Positions 1 through 8,974 are shown, counted from the first letter of the stretch. The stretch: DNA of 64,000 bases from Desulfofarcimen acetoxidans DSM 771 (GCF_000024205.1 NC_013216.1:3100001-3164000); one strand, 5' to 3'. Notes: generated from the sequence alone by a model not told the origin. A program made the numbers and translations.

Positions 1-152
1 GAACCGGAAGATCCCATGATGGCTGCCATTTCTCCTTCCCGTATGGCCAGATTAATGCCTTGCAAGGCTAAAATTTGCGTTTCTCCCATGTCATATACTT
101 TTTTTACATCTTTCAGCAAAATCGCTGTTTTTTCGGACATTGACAGCACCAT
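1..152 (-). CDS. ABC transporter ATP-binding protein, MacB/LolD type, N-terminal part
   Basis: Only the first 50 codons lie in the window; the gene runs off the left edge. They read as the start of a MacB/LolD/YknY-class ATPase: a short beta strand (AILLKDVKKVYDMG), the A-loop tyrosine in KVY, and the opening of the Walker A loop (MGSSG) at the cut. ATG at 152 is taken as start; an in-frame ATG at 140 is equally possible, as neither has a clear Shine-Dalgarno site. It lies downstream of the membrane fusion gene on the same strand, so it probably energises the same exporter. A dispersed repeat separates the two. Confidence 0.8.
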   Translation of the reverse strand, partial: MVLSMSEKTAILLKDVKKVYDMGETQILALQGINLAIREGEMAAIMGSSG

Positions 153-186
153 CCCAAGCTCTGTTTTATACTATCTTTTTATTACC

Positions 187-299
187 AGAAAGTCGCTTAA
201 AGCGATTTTCGAGCAGCCACAGGCATTCGTTGGAAATTATGCAATAGCAGCCTTAACTTATCCGCGGATTCATAATAAGCACAATTTCCAACGAGTATA
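187..299. repeat. Dispersed intergenic repeat, copy A
   Basis: It opens with the small hairpin AGTCGCTTAAAGCGATT, then a conserved GCAGCCACAGGCA stretch. The rest is bounded by inverted arms TCGTTGGAAATTATGC and GCACAATTTCCAACGA. Related copies occur near 11890, 20091, 23583, 31390 and 39775. This copy sits between the fusion-protein gene and the ATPase gene of one operon. No coding potential is evident. Confidence 0.75.
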
Positions 300-307
300 A
301 AAAACTT

Positions 308-1825
308 TTACCGCGGAGGCCCTCCGCCTCCCAGCAAACCGCCGCCGCCACTACTGCTCTTACTGGTGCTCGCAGTCCCGGTACTTGTTGCGCTGCTGTC
401 CCCTACTATTACAATGTCACCTTCGTTAAGACCTTCCAATATTTCATAGTTTTTCGAATCCGACAAGCCTAATAGCACTTGATGAGAAACCGGTTTACCC
501 GATTCATCTTTACCGATTATAGTGGTCTGTGTTTTTTGACTGCTTTCCTTGGCCGCTCCTGAAGTTGTAGCTGCCTGGCCGCTGCCGGATCTAATTGAAC
601 CTTTTGAGCTGCCGGAATTGTTGCCGCTGTTGCTGCTTTTGGTTTGATTGCCTGTTGCTTCCGTTTTTAAAGCAGTGCTCTGTTCATTTTTACTGAGATA
701 GCTGGTGGCATAAGTAACTGCTCCTTTAGGCACAGTCAATGTGTTTTCTTTTTTATTAATTATTATGTTTAGGTTTGCAGGCATACCGGCTTTCAATTCC
801 TGCTGCTCACCCTCTAATTGAATAATTATATTGTAAACCTGCACATTAGATACAGTTTCTGCCTCCGGAGAAATACTGCTTACCTTTCCGGTGAAAACTT
901 TGTTTGGATAAGAATTGACCGTAAATTCCGCTGTCTGGCCAATTTCTAACTTGCCAATATCAGCTTCATTAACTTGAGCTTCAACCTGCAGAGATTTCGA
1001 AATCAGAACTATAAAGCCTGTCCCGCTGCTCGTACTGTTATTGTTGGCCGTTGCCCTCTGCCCTTCCCCCCCATTTACTTCGCTTACTATACCATCCATA
1101 GGACTGATCATTTTTGTACCAGCCAGGTCTTTTTGAGCTATTTTAAGCTGTGCATTACTGCTTTCAACCTGAGCCTCAGCTTGTTCTATTTCTTCTATTC
1201 TGTTTCCTTTTTGCAACGATTTTAAGGCTTCCTCAGCCTGTTTTAAATTACCCTCCGCGCTGATAAATTCATTGTTTATATCGTCAAAATCAGTCTGTGA
1301 TATAACCTTCTCAGCAAGAAGTTTTTGATTCTTATCAAGTTTTGATTTTACCAGTTCATACGCTGAACGAGCCACCTTTACACTTGACTCAGCCTTAGCT
1401 ATCTCCTCTTCAGTAGAACCTTTTTTCAGAAGTGCCAGTTTAGCGGCATTTGACTTTAAACTTGCTGAACTCTGAGTCAACTGAGCTTGCAGGCTATCTT
1501 CTTCCTGCTCAGCCAGCAGTTGTCCGGCAGTAACCGGATCCCCTGTTTTTACATATATTTTCTTTATTACCTCAGCATTCTCAAAACTTAAGGATACTGT
1601 GCTTACCGGCTCTATGGTACCGGTAGCCGGAATGGTATTGGTTACAGATCCCTTTTTAACAGTATCAGTAATATAACTTACCTCAGTTTTATTAGATCTC
1701 TGAAAAAAATAGGCGCCAACCAATCCTACTGCCAGAATGGCTAATAAACGAAACAGAAATTTTTTACCTTTTAAAAGAGCTAGAATTTTATTTGGTTGCT
1801 TAACAGCGGAATCCGTATTATGCAA
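308..1825 (-). CDS. Efflux periplasmic-adaptor-like membrane fusion protein (MacA/YknX/HlyD family)
   Basis: A 505-residue adaptor of the RND/MacA family that links an ABC exporter to the extracytoplasmic side. One N-terminal membrane anchor covers residues 23-41. A split lipoyl-like domain follows (TIEPVSTVSLSF and later SPMDGIVSEV) around a long coiled coil (about 105-240), then beta-barrel strands. A low-complexity Ser/Gly/Asn linker (about 385-440) and a tail with two GGGG runs are unusual. The start is TTG at 1825, behind AGGAGG-type sequence; no better ATG is nearby. The ATPase gene follows on the same strand. Upstream boxes suggest control by an OmpR-type response regulator. The substrate cannot be read from sequence. 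Confidence 0.88.
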   Translation of the reverse strand: MHNTDSAVKQPNKILALLKGKKFLFRLLAILAVGLVGAYFFQRSNKTEVSYITDTVKKGSVTNTIPATGTIEPVSTVSLSFENAEVIKKIYVKTGDPVTAGQLLAEQEEDSLQAQLTQSSASLKSNAAKLALLKKGSTEEEIAKAESSVKVARSAYELVKSKLDKNQKLLAEKVISQTDFDDINNEFISAEGNLKQAEEALKSLQKGNRIEEIEQAEAQVESSNAQLKIAQKDLAGTKMISPMDGIVSEVNGGEGQRATANNNSTSSGTGFIVLISKSLQVEAQVNEADIGKLEIGQTAEFTVNSYPNKVFTGKVSSISPEAETVSNVQVYNIIIQLEGEQQELKAGMPANLNIIINKKENTLTVPKGAVTYATSYLSKNEQSTALKTEATGNQTKSSNSGNNSGSSKGSIRSGSGQAATTSGAAKESSQKTQTTIIGKDESGKPVSHQVLLGLSDSKNYEILEGLNEGDIVIVGDSSATSTGTASTSKSSSGGGGLLGGGGPPR

Positions 1826-1945
1826 AACCTTCTCCCTCCTATAAACTTTATTTCGATCTATCTTATAGAAGTTTCATCTGTATAGATCTACAAATAGCAC
1901 TTCTCCGGTCATGTTAATATTTATTTCCTCTGCTGTCTGGGCCTA

Positions 1946-1988
1946 ATTATAAAGGGCAATTGTGAACATTATGTGAACGAACGGTGAA
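1946..1988 (-). promoter_or_regulatory. Activator-type promoter with three 11-bp-spaced direct repeats
   Basis: On the minus strand three TTCACA-like hexamers (TTCACC, TTCACA, TTCACA) lie exactly 11 bp apart at 1983-1988, 1972-1977 and 1961-1966. The last is 9 bp upstream of a TATAAT -10 box (1946-1951). There is no good -35 hexamer. This is the layout of PhoB/PhoP/OmpR-family operators, placed to drive the membrane fusion gene. The regulator itself is not visible. Confidence 0.5.
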
Positions 1989-2064
1989 ATGTTCAGGAAC
2001 ATGTTAATATAACTTAACCTGAGGTTTATGGCCTTTTTTATCAGACTTTTTGTTCTGAAATCAA

Positions 2065-2092
2065 CAAAAAAAGTCGCTTTACGCGACTTTCA
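2065..2092 (-). terminator. Rho-independent terminator after the LUD gene
   Basis: Read on the minus strand, AAAGTCGC-GTAA-GCGACTTT is followed by a run of T. It lies 8 bp past the LUD stop. The stem sequence is almost the same as the hairpin that opens the dispersed repeats. Confidence 0.75.
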
Positions 2093-2099
2093 GGTGTTT

Positions 2100-2750
2100 T
2101 TAAAACCCCAGATCTTCATTGACCACTAAAACATGTATATCTGTAAACCTGGGTTTGTATTCTATAACACTGGTTATCCGGCAGATTCTATCCGGGGAGC
2201 TGCAGTCTGCACAAAAACCGGTAACAGCACAGGGAGTATTGCACTTCAACCGCTTGGCATTAGGAGGTGCCGCATAATCCTTAATTCTATGCAAAGCACC
2301 TTCAGTATCACTGACCAACTTATTGCGACCGGCCACTACAATTACCTTCCTAGGTCCAAAAATCATAGCCGCAACTCTGTTTCCGGCACCATCTGTGTTA
2401 ACCAGACAACCTGTAAGTGTCAGGGCGTTTGTACCGGTCAAAAATAAATCGCAGTTTAACTGACGGCGCATAATTTCCAGTCTTTCTTCCTGGGATAAAT
2501 CAGCCACTCCATGGTTTAAAAGCTGCTTGCCCATTTCCTTTAACTTGTCACCCAGTTGTAAACCTGTCACAGACATAGAACCGCCAAAGCCAATTGTAAC
2601 AGCCTCTCCGGACTCTTTTAAAATATAGTCAACCGCTTTCCCGGAGTCAGCACAATAAACAGCTGTAAATCCCTTTTTATTGAGAGCTTCCACTGCCTTC
2701 ATACATCTCTGTTCATATTTCCAATTATTCATTTCCCACGTTAAACTCAA
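2100..2750 (-). CDS. LUD-domain protein (LutC/YkgG-like, lactate utilisation family)
   Basis: About 216 residues with the LUD (DUF162) fold: the glycine-rich core GFGGSMSVTG, an LTGTNALT segment and GPRKVIVVAGRNKL. Unlike plain LutC it has a C-terminal cysteine cluster, C-x3-C-x5-C-x2-C-x6-C, that could bind a metal or Fe-S centre. TTG at 2750 is chosen because GGGGGA precedes it by 7 bp; TTG 2765 and ATG 2732 are in frame but lack good spacing. LutA/LutB partners are not adjacent, so lactate oxidation is not implied. A terminator closes the gene. Confidence 0.8.
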   Translation of the reverse strand: MSLTWEMNNWKYEQRCMKAVEALNKKGFTAVYCADSGKAVDYILKESGEAVTIGFGGSMSVTGLQLGDKLKEMGKQLLNHGVADLSQEERLEIMRRQLNCDLFLTGTNALTLTGCLVNTDGAGNRVAAMIFGPRKVIVVAGRNKLVSDTEGALHRIKDYAAPPNAKRLKCNTPCAVTGFCADCSSPDRICRITSVIEYKPRFTDIHVLVVNEDLGF

Positions 2751-2800
2751 ATTTAATTCCCCCAAATAATAAAATACAAATCATTCAATTATTTTACAAA

Positions 2801-3025
2801 TTACTGTTTTTCTATAGTAATATCATAAAACAATTTATTCTTGCAAGTAGAATCGCCTAAAAGACACATGATATCACCGTTTTTGCGAGTTACACCCTGG
2901 CTCAGCATTTCCTTAATTACCGGTTCTAAATTAAGTTTGCCTGCACCGGTTTCTTTTAATTTATTACATTCACGAAAAAAACAGTCAAATGATATATTTG
3001 CCGAAGAGTATATTTTTGTTTCCAT
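2801..3025 (-). CDS. Hypothetical 74-residue protein
   Basis: A small ORF between the LUD gene and the 165-residue gene, same strand. The start at 3025 has no convincing ribosome site. It has a cysteine pair near the middle (CFFREC) and another near the end (CLLGDSTC), with no membrane segment or known domain. It could be a small accessory protein of its neighbours or chance coding; a longer ORF on the opposite strand over the same DNA looks no better. Confidence 0.35.
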   Translation of the reverse strand: METKIYSSANISFDCFFRECNKLKETGAGKLNLEPVIKEMLSQGVTRKNGDIMCLLGDSTCKNKLFYDITIEKQ

Positions 3026-3132
3026 ATCAGGATCAGGGAAACAGGTCTGCCGGTATTCAACATATACCTTGATTTCTTATACCCCCCAACCAGCATCAGA
3101 TTGCAGATATGAAATTTTTACCGGCCTAATAC

Positions 3133-3630
3133 CTATAAAGGGCACGGCTTCATCAGATCCTCCAAAAATTTATTGTATTGCTGTTGTACCTGTTCTTCAA
3201 TATGTTTGTTTATATAATACTCAAGGTACTTACTGTTTATAGTTTCACAAACAGTTTTTGACCAATTTTCCAGATCAATTCTGTCAATTCGCTCAAGGTT
3301 TTGCTGTTTCAAATACTTTCGAAATTCCTCAGCTTGAATCGCATCCAACAGCGCGAAAATAGTTTTTTCTACTTCCTGTTCATAATCCCAGGGGTCAAAC
3401 CTTGAGAAACTAAAAATAGCGACCGCCTGACCCAGCCATACATCTAAAGGACAATAATCCTGGTGGTTTTCATATTGTTCCACTGCCCCATACATATTGA
3501 TCTTTGCGTCTTCCGTATATTCTTTCGGTCCACTTGAACCACAAGCATTTTTAAAGGCCCGACGTCCTGCCTCCAAAATTTCTCCCTCGTTGGCTCTAAT
3601 AAGTTCCAGCCAGTTAATCTCTATTTGCAT
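3133..3630 (-). CDS. Hypothetical soluble protein, 165 residues
   Basis: I do not recognise the family. ATG at 3630 follows AAGGAG with 7-bp spacing, so it is preferred over the upstream in-frame start. The product is acidic, rich in aromatic residues and mostly helical by composition, with a charged C-terminal helix (YINKHIEEQVQQQYNKFLED) and no signal peptide or membrane span. Isolated cysteines are scattered without a metal-site pattern. No conserved neighbour points to a role. Confidence 0.6.
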   Translation of the reverse strand: MQIEINWLELIRANEGEILEAGRRAFKNACGSSGPKEYTEDAKINMYGAVEQYENHQDYCPLDVWLGQAVAIFSFSRFDPWDYEQEVEKTIFALLDAIQAEEFRKYLKQQNLERIDRIDLENWSKTVCETINSKYLEYYINKHIEEQVQQQYNKFLEDLMKPCPL

Positions 3631-3663
3631 GCAATTACTCCTTCTTATTTTCTGTATAGCCAT

Positions 3664-3925
3664 GTATAGTCATAAAATTGATTATACATAGTTCAATATG
3701 CAAAAACGTTTTTCCTTTGTGATCAGGTAATTCATTATAATAAATCTTAACCCCAAAAAGAAGAAACACTGTATAAGAACTGTTGACAAATCTCTATTCA
3801 AAGCCGGTATTAAAGAAAAGATGACTGATAATCCCGCTTTCGAGGATGTTCAGTCACCTTTCTTAAAACATTTAGCTAAAAACTAATTGTCAAATTCTTT
3901 AATAATAAAATTCTACCGGACAGTC
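3664..3925. other. Intergenic stretch with a possible gene remnant
   Basis: No complete gene is seen. A plus-strand open stretch ending with TAA at 3884-3886 reads KEKMTDNPAFEDVQSPFLKHLAKN and lacks a start or ribosome site. It looks like the tail of a lost gene whose family I cannot name. Confidence 0.3.
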
Positions 3926-4090
3926 TTACCCTCTTAACCTTTTACTTATAAACCACACGACTGCGCCAATAACAGCTATAATCAAAGCAAACTTAATTAT
4001 ACCGAAAATTAATTTTGAAATTAAAATCACAGCAAAAATCCCGGCAATAATAACCAGTACCTTTTTAAGGGGGTTATTTTGAGGCAGCAT
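3926..4090 (-). CDS. Small single-span membrane protein, 54 residues
   Basis: ATG at 4090 lies 9 bp after GGAGG. The product has a short polar N-terminus (MLPQNNPLKK), a hydrophobic stretch over most of residues 11-48 with one internal lysine pair region, and a basic tail (SKRLRG), so it is probably one or two membrane helices with a cytoplasmic end. It has no recognisable family. The clear ribosome site and membrane composition argue that it is real. Confidence 0.6.
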   Translation of the reverse strand: MLPQNNPLKKVLVIIAGIFAVILISKLIFGIIKFALIIAVIGAVVWFISKRLRG

Positions 4091-4626
4091 ACAGATAATC
4101 CTCCCATATATAAGTTTATAATAACGTTATATTATATTATAACCTTTTATAGAAATATTTTTAACTATGAAATTGTATCAGGTTGCTATTTTCACAAGAA
4201 ATAAATTTTAGCTTAGTATAACCCATGCAGGATTATACGGCATTAGAGACGCTTAAGGCGTCTTTTTTGCACTCCGGCAAATCATGCTTATGAAAGATTT
4301 GCCGATAATTCATTCCTTAATGTAAATACAAATTTATACTAAATAAGCCTATGGCTGCCTCGAAATAGCTTAAAACAACTTTCTTGTCGGATAAAAGACA
4401 TTTTTATGTCATGAAAGTGACATTTTTATGTCGTGAAAGTGACAGACGAATCATCATTGACATGTCATAATATTTATGATAAATAAATATAGCTTTTTAC
4501 TAACATAAATTATATTTATTGTTGTTTGGTTTTGGTATTCATTACCTTAGTTATAACAGATTTATGATCCCCAAAACCGAAACAGGAGGTGGGCTATCGA
4601 AATTTATTTGAGAGAGGGTATGCAAT
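4091..4626. other. Intergenic region with terminator-like hairpin, tandem repeat and promoter
   Basis: It holds a hairpin AGACGC-TTAA-GCGTCT plus T run near 4247-4268 (plus strand). A tandem unit of about 22 bp (GACATTTTTATGTC followed by GTGAAAGTGACA-like sequence) is repeated around 4396-4444. A possible sigma-A promoter follows: TTGACA at 4457-4462, 17 bp, TAAATA at 4480-4485. The promoter would serve the small membrane protein and TauE exporter. Nothing else is seen. Confidence 0.5.
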
Positions 4627-5010
4627 ATGCATCTGGTAAAAAAATGTTTTAGTGGCTTTACTAAAAGAAATCCTCATACTAAAAAAGTTATGGAATTAAA
4701 AACCCAATTAAAAAGTTACCAGGAACTGTCGTCAACAGCTTATACATTAGGCGAGGTGGAGGCTTACAAGGCTGTTCAATCCCTATACAAAGAAACTTAT
4801 ATGGAATTGCTGGCCATTTCCTTCTGTGAAAACCTATACTCTTTATTGCCTCATATATTATGTATCTGGCTGCTTAGTTTTATCTTTAGTGAAATAATTA
4901 TAGGGAGCTACAGGATTGGCATTTTATTATGGTATCCAGCCGCTATTATTCTCTATAAGGCAACTCTTAAATTAATCAGGGCTGTCCTTGTCAAAAACAG
5001 GACGATATAA
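4627..5010 (+). CDS. Hypothetical membrane protein, 127 residues
   Basis: The N-terminal half is charged and helical (about 1-75). The C-terminal half has two hydrophobic spans (about 75-95 and 98-118). ATG 4627 follows GAGAGGG by 8 bp. It lies 45 bp before the TauE exporter gene and is probably co-transcribed with it, so it may be an accessory subunit or assembly factor; that is inference from position. I recognise no family. Confidence 0.6.
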   Translation: MHLVKKCFSGFTKRNPHTKKVMELKTQLKSYQELSSTAYTLGEVEAYKAVQSLYKETYMELLAISFCENLYSLLPHILCIWLLSFIFSEIIIGSYRIGILLWYPAAIILYKATLKLIRAVLVKNRTI

Positions 5011-5054
5011 GATTGCAAGGGACAAAACATCTATATCATAAGGAGGTAAATTTT

Positions 5055-6011
5055 ATGTATTTCAGTGTGGCTGATGTTACAGTAAGCCCGGTATTGCTTA
5101 TACTCTGGTCAATTGTTACAGGCTATGTGTTTTCCTCGGTAGGTGCCGCAGGAGGGATCCTTGGAGGTATAGGCCATATATCTATTTTTGGTATTAAAAA
5201 CGCTAATATAGTTAAGCCTATGAATCAAATTTTAACTACCGTCAGTCCGGTTATTTCATCACCCATGTACATTCGTGAAAAAAGATTGGTTATACAGGTC
5301 TCTATAGCTTTAGCAGTTGGCGGAATTGTCGGTGCTTTATTGGGTTCCTGGTTATCGCACTCATTTCTGTCTGATATGGGTAGTTATAAGCCCTTCTTTG
5401 GTCTGGTAACTTATATAGTGGCAGCCAGACTTTGGTATGAACTGACGCCCGGTTTCCGAAACGGTCAGGCTAAAGTTAAGGAAGCAACAAAAACATTTGA
5501 AGCAAAGGTTAAAGAACTGAAAGCAAGCGGCAGAATGAGTGAGATTAAAAATATCGGTGTTAATTTTATAGAATCCGGTCTGGGAAACAATAAGTTCACA
5601 TTTGCCGGACAAACTTTTGAATATAAAACCGTTGTTCCTTTCCTGGCAGGCTTTGTAGTGGCCATTATATCTTCTTCCATGGGTGTTGGCGGAGGTTTCC
5701 TGCTGGTACCTTTTATCTCAAGCTTCATGGGTTTTCCCATGTATATTGTTGCAGGCACCGTAGCACTATCCATTTTAATTACTTCACTTGCAAGTATTGC
5801 AAATTATATGCAGTTGGGAAGCACCGTGGATTATAATATGTTAGCTTTTGAATTAGTCGGTATTGTTATAGGCTCCTACCTTGGACCCAAACTGTCAAAA
5901 CATGTTAAAGCAATTTATCTTAAAGGTCTCTTAGCAGTAATCTTAACCTATTCCGGCACTCAATATGTGTTTGGCAAATTAATTTTTCAACTAACAGGTT
6001 TTAAAATGTAA
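5055..6011 (+). CDS. Sulfite exporter TauE/SafE family permease
   Basis: A 318-residue polytopic inner-membrane protein of the TauE/SafE (DUF81) family. It has the two-fold repeat with glycine-rich signatures: SSVGAAGGILGG in the first half and SSSMGVGGGFLLVP in the second. A hydrophilic, lysine-rich loop (about 135-185) separates the halves. ATG 5055 has AGGAGG 8 bp upstream. Family members export sulfite, sulfoacetate or other organic acids and are common in sulfate reducers. The exact substrate cannot be assigned. Confidence 0.85.
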   Translation: MYFSVADVTVSPVLLILWSIVTGYVFSSVGAAGGILGGIGHISIFGIKNANIVKPMNQILTTVSPVISSPMYIREKRLVIQVSIALAVGGIVGALLGSWLSHSFLSDMGSYKPFFGLVTYIVAARLWYELTPGFRNGQAKVKEATKTFEAKVKELKASGRMSEIKNIGVNFIESGLGNNKFTFAGQTFEYKTVVPFLAGFVVAIISSSMGVGGGFLLVPFISSFMGFPMYIVAGTVALSILITSLASIANYMQLGSTVDYNMLAFELVGIVIGSYLGPKLSKHVKAIYLKGLLAVILTYSGTQYVFGKLIFQLTGFKM

Positions 6012-6077
6012 TATAATTTAATCCGTAATAGTCATTTAAGCTAATTAGGGTTTAGGAAGGTAAGGAGGTCTTTTTTT

Positions 6078-6668
6078 ATGAAATGTGCCGATTGTAAACA
6101 GGAGCAAAAAAACAGGTGTGACAAGGAAGGTTTTGACTGTACCGGAGGCAAACAGGATTTAACTCCCTATAAGGAAGATTTCAACCAAGGCTGCCACGTG
6201 ATCAGCGGACACCTGCAGGCTGAATTTGGAAATAAATTAACGCGTTTTGAGGAATTGGTTAACTTTGCTTCCAGAATGCAATATAAAAAACTGGGCATGG
6301 CTTTTTGTGTCGGCTTAGCAGACGAGGCAAGCATTCTGGCTAAGATGCTGGGAAATAAGGGATTTAATGTGGATTCTGTTTGTTGTAAGGTTTGCGGTCT
6401 GGATAAAAAAGACTATGAAGTGCCTTATGCTAAAAAAGATAAAAAGTTTGAAGCACTGTGCAATCCGATAGGTCAGGCTATGATTTTAAATAAGGGCAAT
6501 ACCGAGCTGAATATATCTGTGGGATTGTGTGTCGGGCATGATATTTTGTTTCAAAAATACTCAGAAGCACCGGTAACTACCTTTGTCGCTAAAGACAGGG
6601 TACTGGCCCATAACCCCTTAGGTGTGGTATACTCCAGTTATTATAGAAAAAAATTTATTGGCAGTTAA
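6078..6668 (+). CDS. DUF1847 family cysteine-rich, probably metal-binding protein
   Basis: A 196-residue soluble protein. The N-terminus has a CADC motif with further cysteines at short spacing (CDKEGFDC, then GCHV). The core carries FCVGLADEA, VCCKVCGLDK and a late GLCVGHD segment typical of DUF1847. It sits 66 bp after the TauE gene with its own AGGAGG site, so the two are likely one transcript, closed by a terminator at 6735. The cysteines imply metal or Fe-S binding. The function of the family is not established. Confidence 0.8.
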   Translation: MKCADCKQEQKNRCDKEGFDCTGGKQDLTPYKEDFNQGCHVISGHLQAEFGNKLTRFEELVNFASRMQYKKLGMAFCVGLADEASILAKMLGNKGFNVDSVCCKVCGLDKKDYEVPYAKKDKKFEALCNPIGQAMILNKGNTELNISVGLCVGHDILFQKYSEAPVTTFVAKDRVLAHNPLGVVYSSYYRKKFIGS

Positions 6669-6734
6669 CTTTTAGATATTTATATCAACTTTTTCACAGT
6701 CAAATACTTAACACATGCGTAGATATGAATTTCT

Positions 6735-6760
6735 GGGACTGATTAATTCAGTCCCTTTTA
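6735..6760 (+). terminator. Rho-independent terminator after the DUF1847 gene
   Basis: The stem GGGACTGA/TCAGTCCC with a small loop is followed by TTTTATATT, 66 bp beyond the stop codon. Confidence 0.75.
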
Positions 6761-6902
6761 TATTATCTGCATTAGTTTATAATTCATACAAATTAATATT
6801 AACTTTTGTATTAACTATTTCAGATTGTTGTTAAATCAATTAATATGTTGTAGAATATATAATGTCTTAATTTATTGAGCATAAGAAAGGACGATCAGAA
6901 GC

Positions 6903-7601
6903 ATGAAAGACACTAAGAATACAGAATTAATTGAAAACAATAACAATATGGACACATTAGTTTTAGAGGAAGAAGAAACTAAGGCTATAATGCAAACCGG
7001 TCTAAAAATAAATTACCCCAAAGGCCATGTGATTTTTTCCGCCGGTGATAAAGCTAACCAAATATATTATATCGAAAGCGGTTATGTAAAAATATACAGG
7101 TTAAATGCTGACGGCAGAAAGGTTAATGTAGGCAGTTTACGTAACCCGGGAGAAATTATGGGCATAGCAGAGACTCTTTATGAAACTGAAAGAACCTGTT
7201 TTGCCGGTACTATGACTGATGCAGTATTATATGTGGTTACTTACAAGGACTTTCTAAAGCTTATGACTGATCATCATTATCTCTCTATTAAGGTGGCCAA
7301 ACTCCTGGGAACTCGTATGCGTGAGGCAGAATCAATTATTCACGAACTAGTCTGCTGGCAGGTACCGGGCCGGCTGGCTCTCATGCTGCTGAAAATAGGC
7401 GAGCGCTGCGGTATCAACACAGAGAACGGAACACTGATTAAGCTGCGCCTAACTCATGAGGAAATAGCCAATATGATTGGTACGTCTCGACAAACAGTAA
7501 CTTCTTTGATTAATACATTCAAACAGGAACAGAGTATTACTGTAGAGGGTAAGGATATTAAAATTGTTAACCCAAACAAATTGGCCAATTGGGTAGTATA
7601 A
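6903..7601 (+). CDS. Crp/Fnr family transcriptional regulator
   Basis: A 232-residue regulator with a cyclic-nucleotide-binding-type beta roll (about 35-130; GHVIFSAGDKANQIYYIESG) and a C-terminal winged helix (about 160-225; recognition segment IGTSRQTVTSLI). No N-terminal cysteine cluster is present, so it is not a classic Fe-S FNR; the effector is unknown. In anaerobic Firmicutes such regulators respond to haem, CO, NO or redox state. It is transcribed alone and convergent with the Mur ligase gene, with 5 bp between stop codons. Confidence 0.9.
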   Translation: MKDTKNTELIENNNNMDTLVLEEEETKAIMQTGLKINYPKGHVIFSAGDKANQIYYIESGYVKIYRLNADGRKVNVGSLRNPGEIMGIAETLYETERTCFAGTMTDAVLYVVTYKDFLKLMTDHHYLSIKVAKLLGTRMREAESIIHELVCWQVPGRLALMLLKIGERCGINTENGTLIKLRLTHEEIANMIGTSRQTVTSLINTFKQEQSITVEGKDIKIVNPNKLANWVV

Positions 7602-7606
7602 AAATA

Positions 7607-8974
7607 TTATTCATTATTCATTATTTTATTAACTAAATTATTGAAAGAAACCTTCATAGATTTCTTCACCAAGACTATTGTATTATCATCCAGCAAAGGG
7701 CAAATTACTTGATAGGCTTCATCGGCGTCTGCACAAATAAATATATTTTCACTATTCATTCCTTTTTCCAGAGCTCCCCTGGCTATTTCTGAAGCGGCAT
7801 CACCTACTGTTAATAATATATCCAGTCCGATCTCTACTGCCAGGTTACCAATTTCCCTGTGTAATTCCTTTTCCCAGCTATATAGGTAAAACATATCCCC
7901 TAGTATAGCTGCCTTTCTCTTGTTCCCGGAAAGATTTTGCAGGGTCTTCAGCGCTGCTTGCATAGATGTGGGGTTGGAGCTCCAGGTGTCATCAATAATT
8001 GTGCTTCCGTTAACACCTGGAACAACTTGTAAATGACGTTCCAGGTGCTTGTAGGAAGCCAACCTCAGTGCCGCTTCCTTAATACCCAATCCCAATACGT
8101 GAGTACAAGCAATCGCTGCAAGAGCATTATAAATACTATGCGTACCGAAGCCGGGAACAAATATATCATATCTTAATTTCTTATATTCCAGTGAAAATTG
8201 CATCCCCTTGTCTGTCAAACTAATTTCAGATGCTCTAAAATGAGATTTTTTACTCAGTCCGAAATAAATAATTCTTCCTTTATAAGGCTGTAAATCAATC
8301 CTGCTGATGTTTTTATCATCAGCGTTTAATATCAATGTTCCTCTATAACCTAAACCCTCCATCATTTCTGCTTTTGCGTTTAAATAATTATCAAATGTAC
8401 TGCAGCCGGACAAATGATCAACACCAATATTCGTTATAATGCCTATATCAGGCTTGAAATACCGGCAACTCTCAATTAAATCCTCTGGGTATGCCACAGC
8501 AGTCTCGAAAACCGCCGCTTCCGTTGTTTCATCTATTTCAAGCAGATAAGGCAAGTGCATCCTCCACCCATTAATACTTTTGTAAGTGGCTGCTGTTTTA
8601 AAATGCAGTGACAGAATATGCTTGATCATTTCCTTTGTAGTGGTTTTACCACAAGTTCCTGTTACAGCAACCACAGGAATATTAAAGAGATTGCGATAAT
8701 ATTTTACGAATCGCCAGAAAGCCTTTTCTACATCCTCTACCGCAACAACAGTCCATTTACTGTTTTCAACATTATAATGCTCACTATTTATAACCATAGC
8801 ACAATTTTTAAAACTATTAAAATCTACAGGGTCATCCTGCATATTAAAATAAAGTGAATTGTCTTTTAACTTATGCGGTACTATTGCTGCATGATCAATT
8901 AATAGTTCGTCAGTACCTCGTATTATTTTCCCCTCTATTATTGAAAGCATCTCTTTTAGATTCAGGTTTTTCAT
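7607..8974 (-). CDS. Mur ligase family protein (MurF-like)
   Basis: About 455 residues with MurF architecture: a short N-terminal domain, the ATP-binding loop GTCGKTTTKEM near residue 108, central ATPase elements (VDHLSGCSTFDNYLNAKAEM) and a C-terminal ligase domain. Mur ligases join an amino acid or peptide to a carboxylate by way of an acyl phosphate. It stands alone, outside any mur/dcw cluster, and is divergent from a YheC/D ATP-grasp coat gene. A role in a spore-specific amide polymer is therefore as likely as the housekeeping MurF step. ATG 8974 follows a GAGGGTGGGGG stretch. Confidence 0.75.
   Translation of the reverse strand: MKNLNLKEMLSIIEGKIIRGTDELLIDHAAIVPHKLKDNSLYFNMQDDPVDFNSFKNCAMVINSEHYNVENSKWTVVAVEDVEKAFWRFVKYYRNLFNIPVVAVTGTCGKTTTKEMIKHILSLHFKTAATYKSINGWRMHLPYLLEIDETTEAAVFETAVAYPEDLIESCRYFKPDIGIITNIGVDHLSGCSTFDNYLNAKAEMMEGLGYRGTLILNADDKNISRIDLQPYKGRIIYFGLSKKSHFRASEISLTDKGMQFSLEYKKLRYDIFVPGFGTHSIYNALAAIACTHVLGLGIKEAALRLASYKHLERHLQVVPGVNGSTIIDDTWSSNPTSMQAALKTLQNLSGNKRKAAILGDMFYLYSWEKELHREIGNLAVEIGLDILLTVGDAASEIARGALEKGMNSENIFICADADEAYQVICPLLDDNTIVLVKKSMKVSFNNLVNKIMNNE

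Noticed and set aside
2841-3242. 133-codon plus-strand ORF
   Set aside because: It overlaps two minus-strand ORFs and has neither a ribosome site nor recognisable features.
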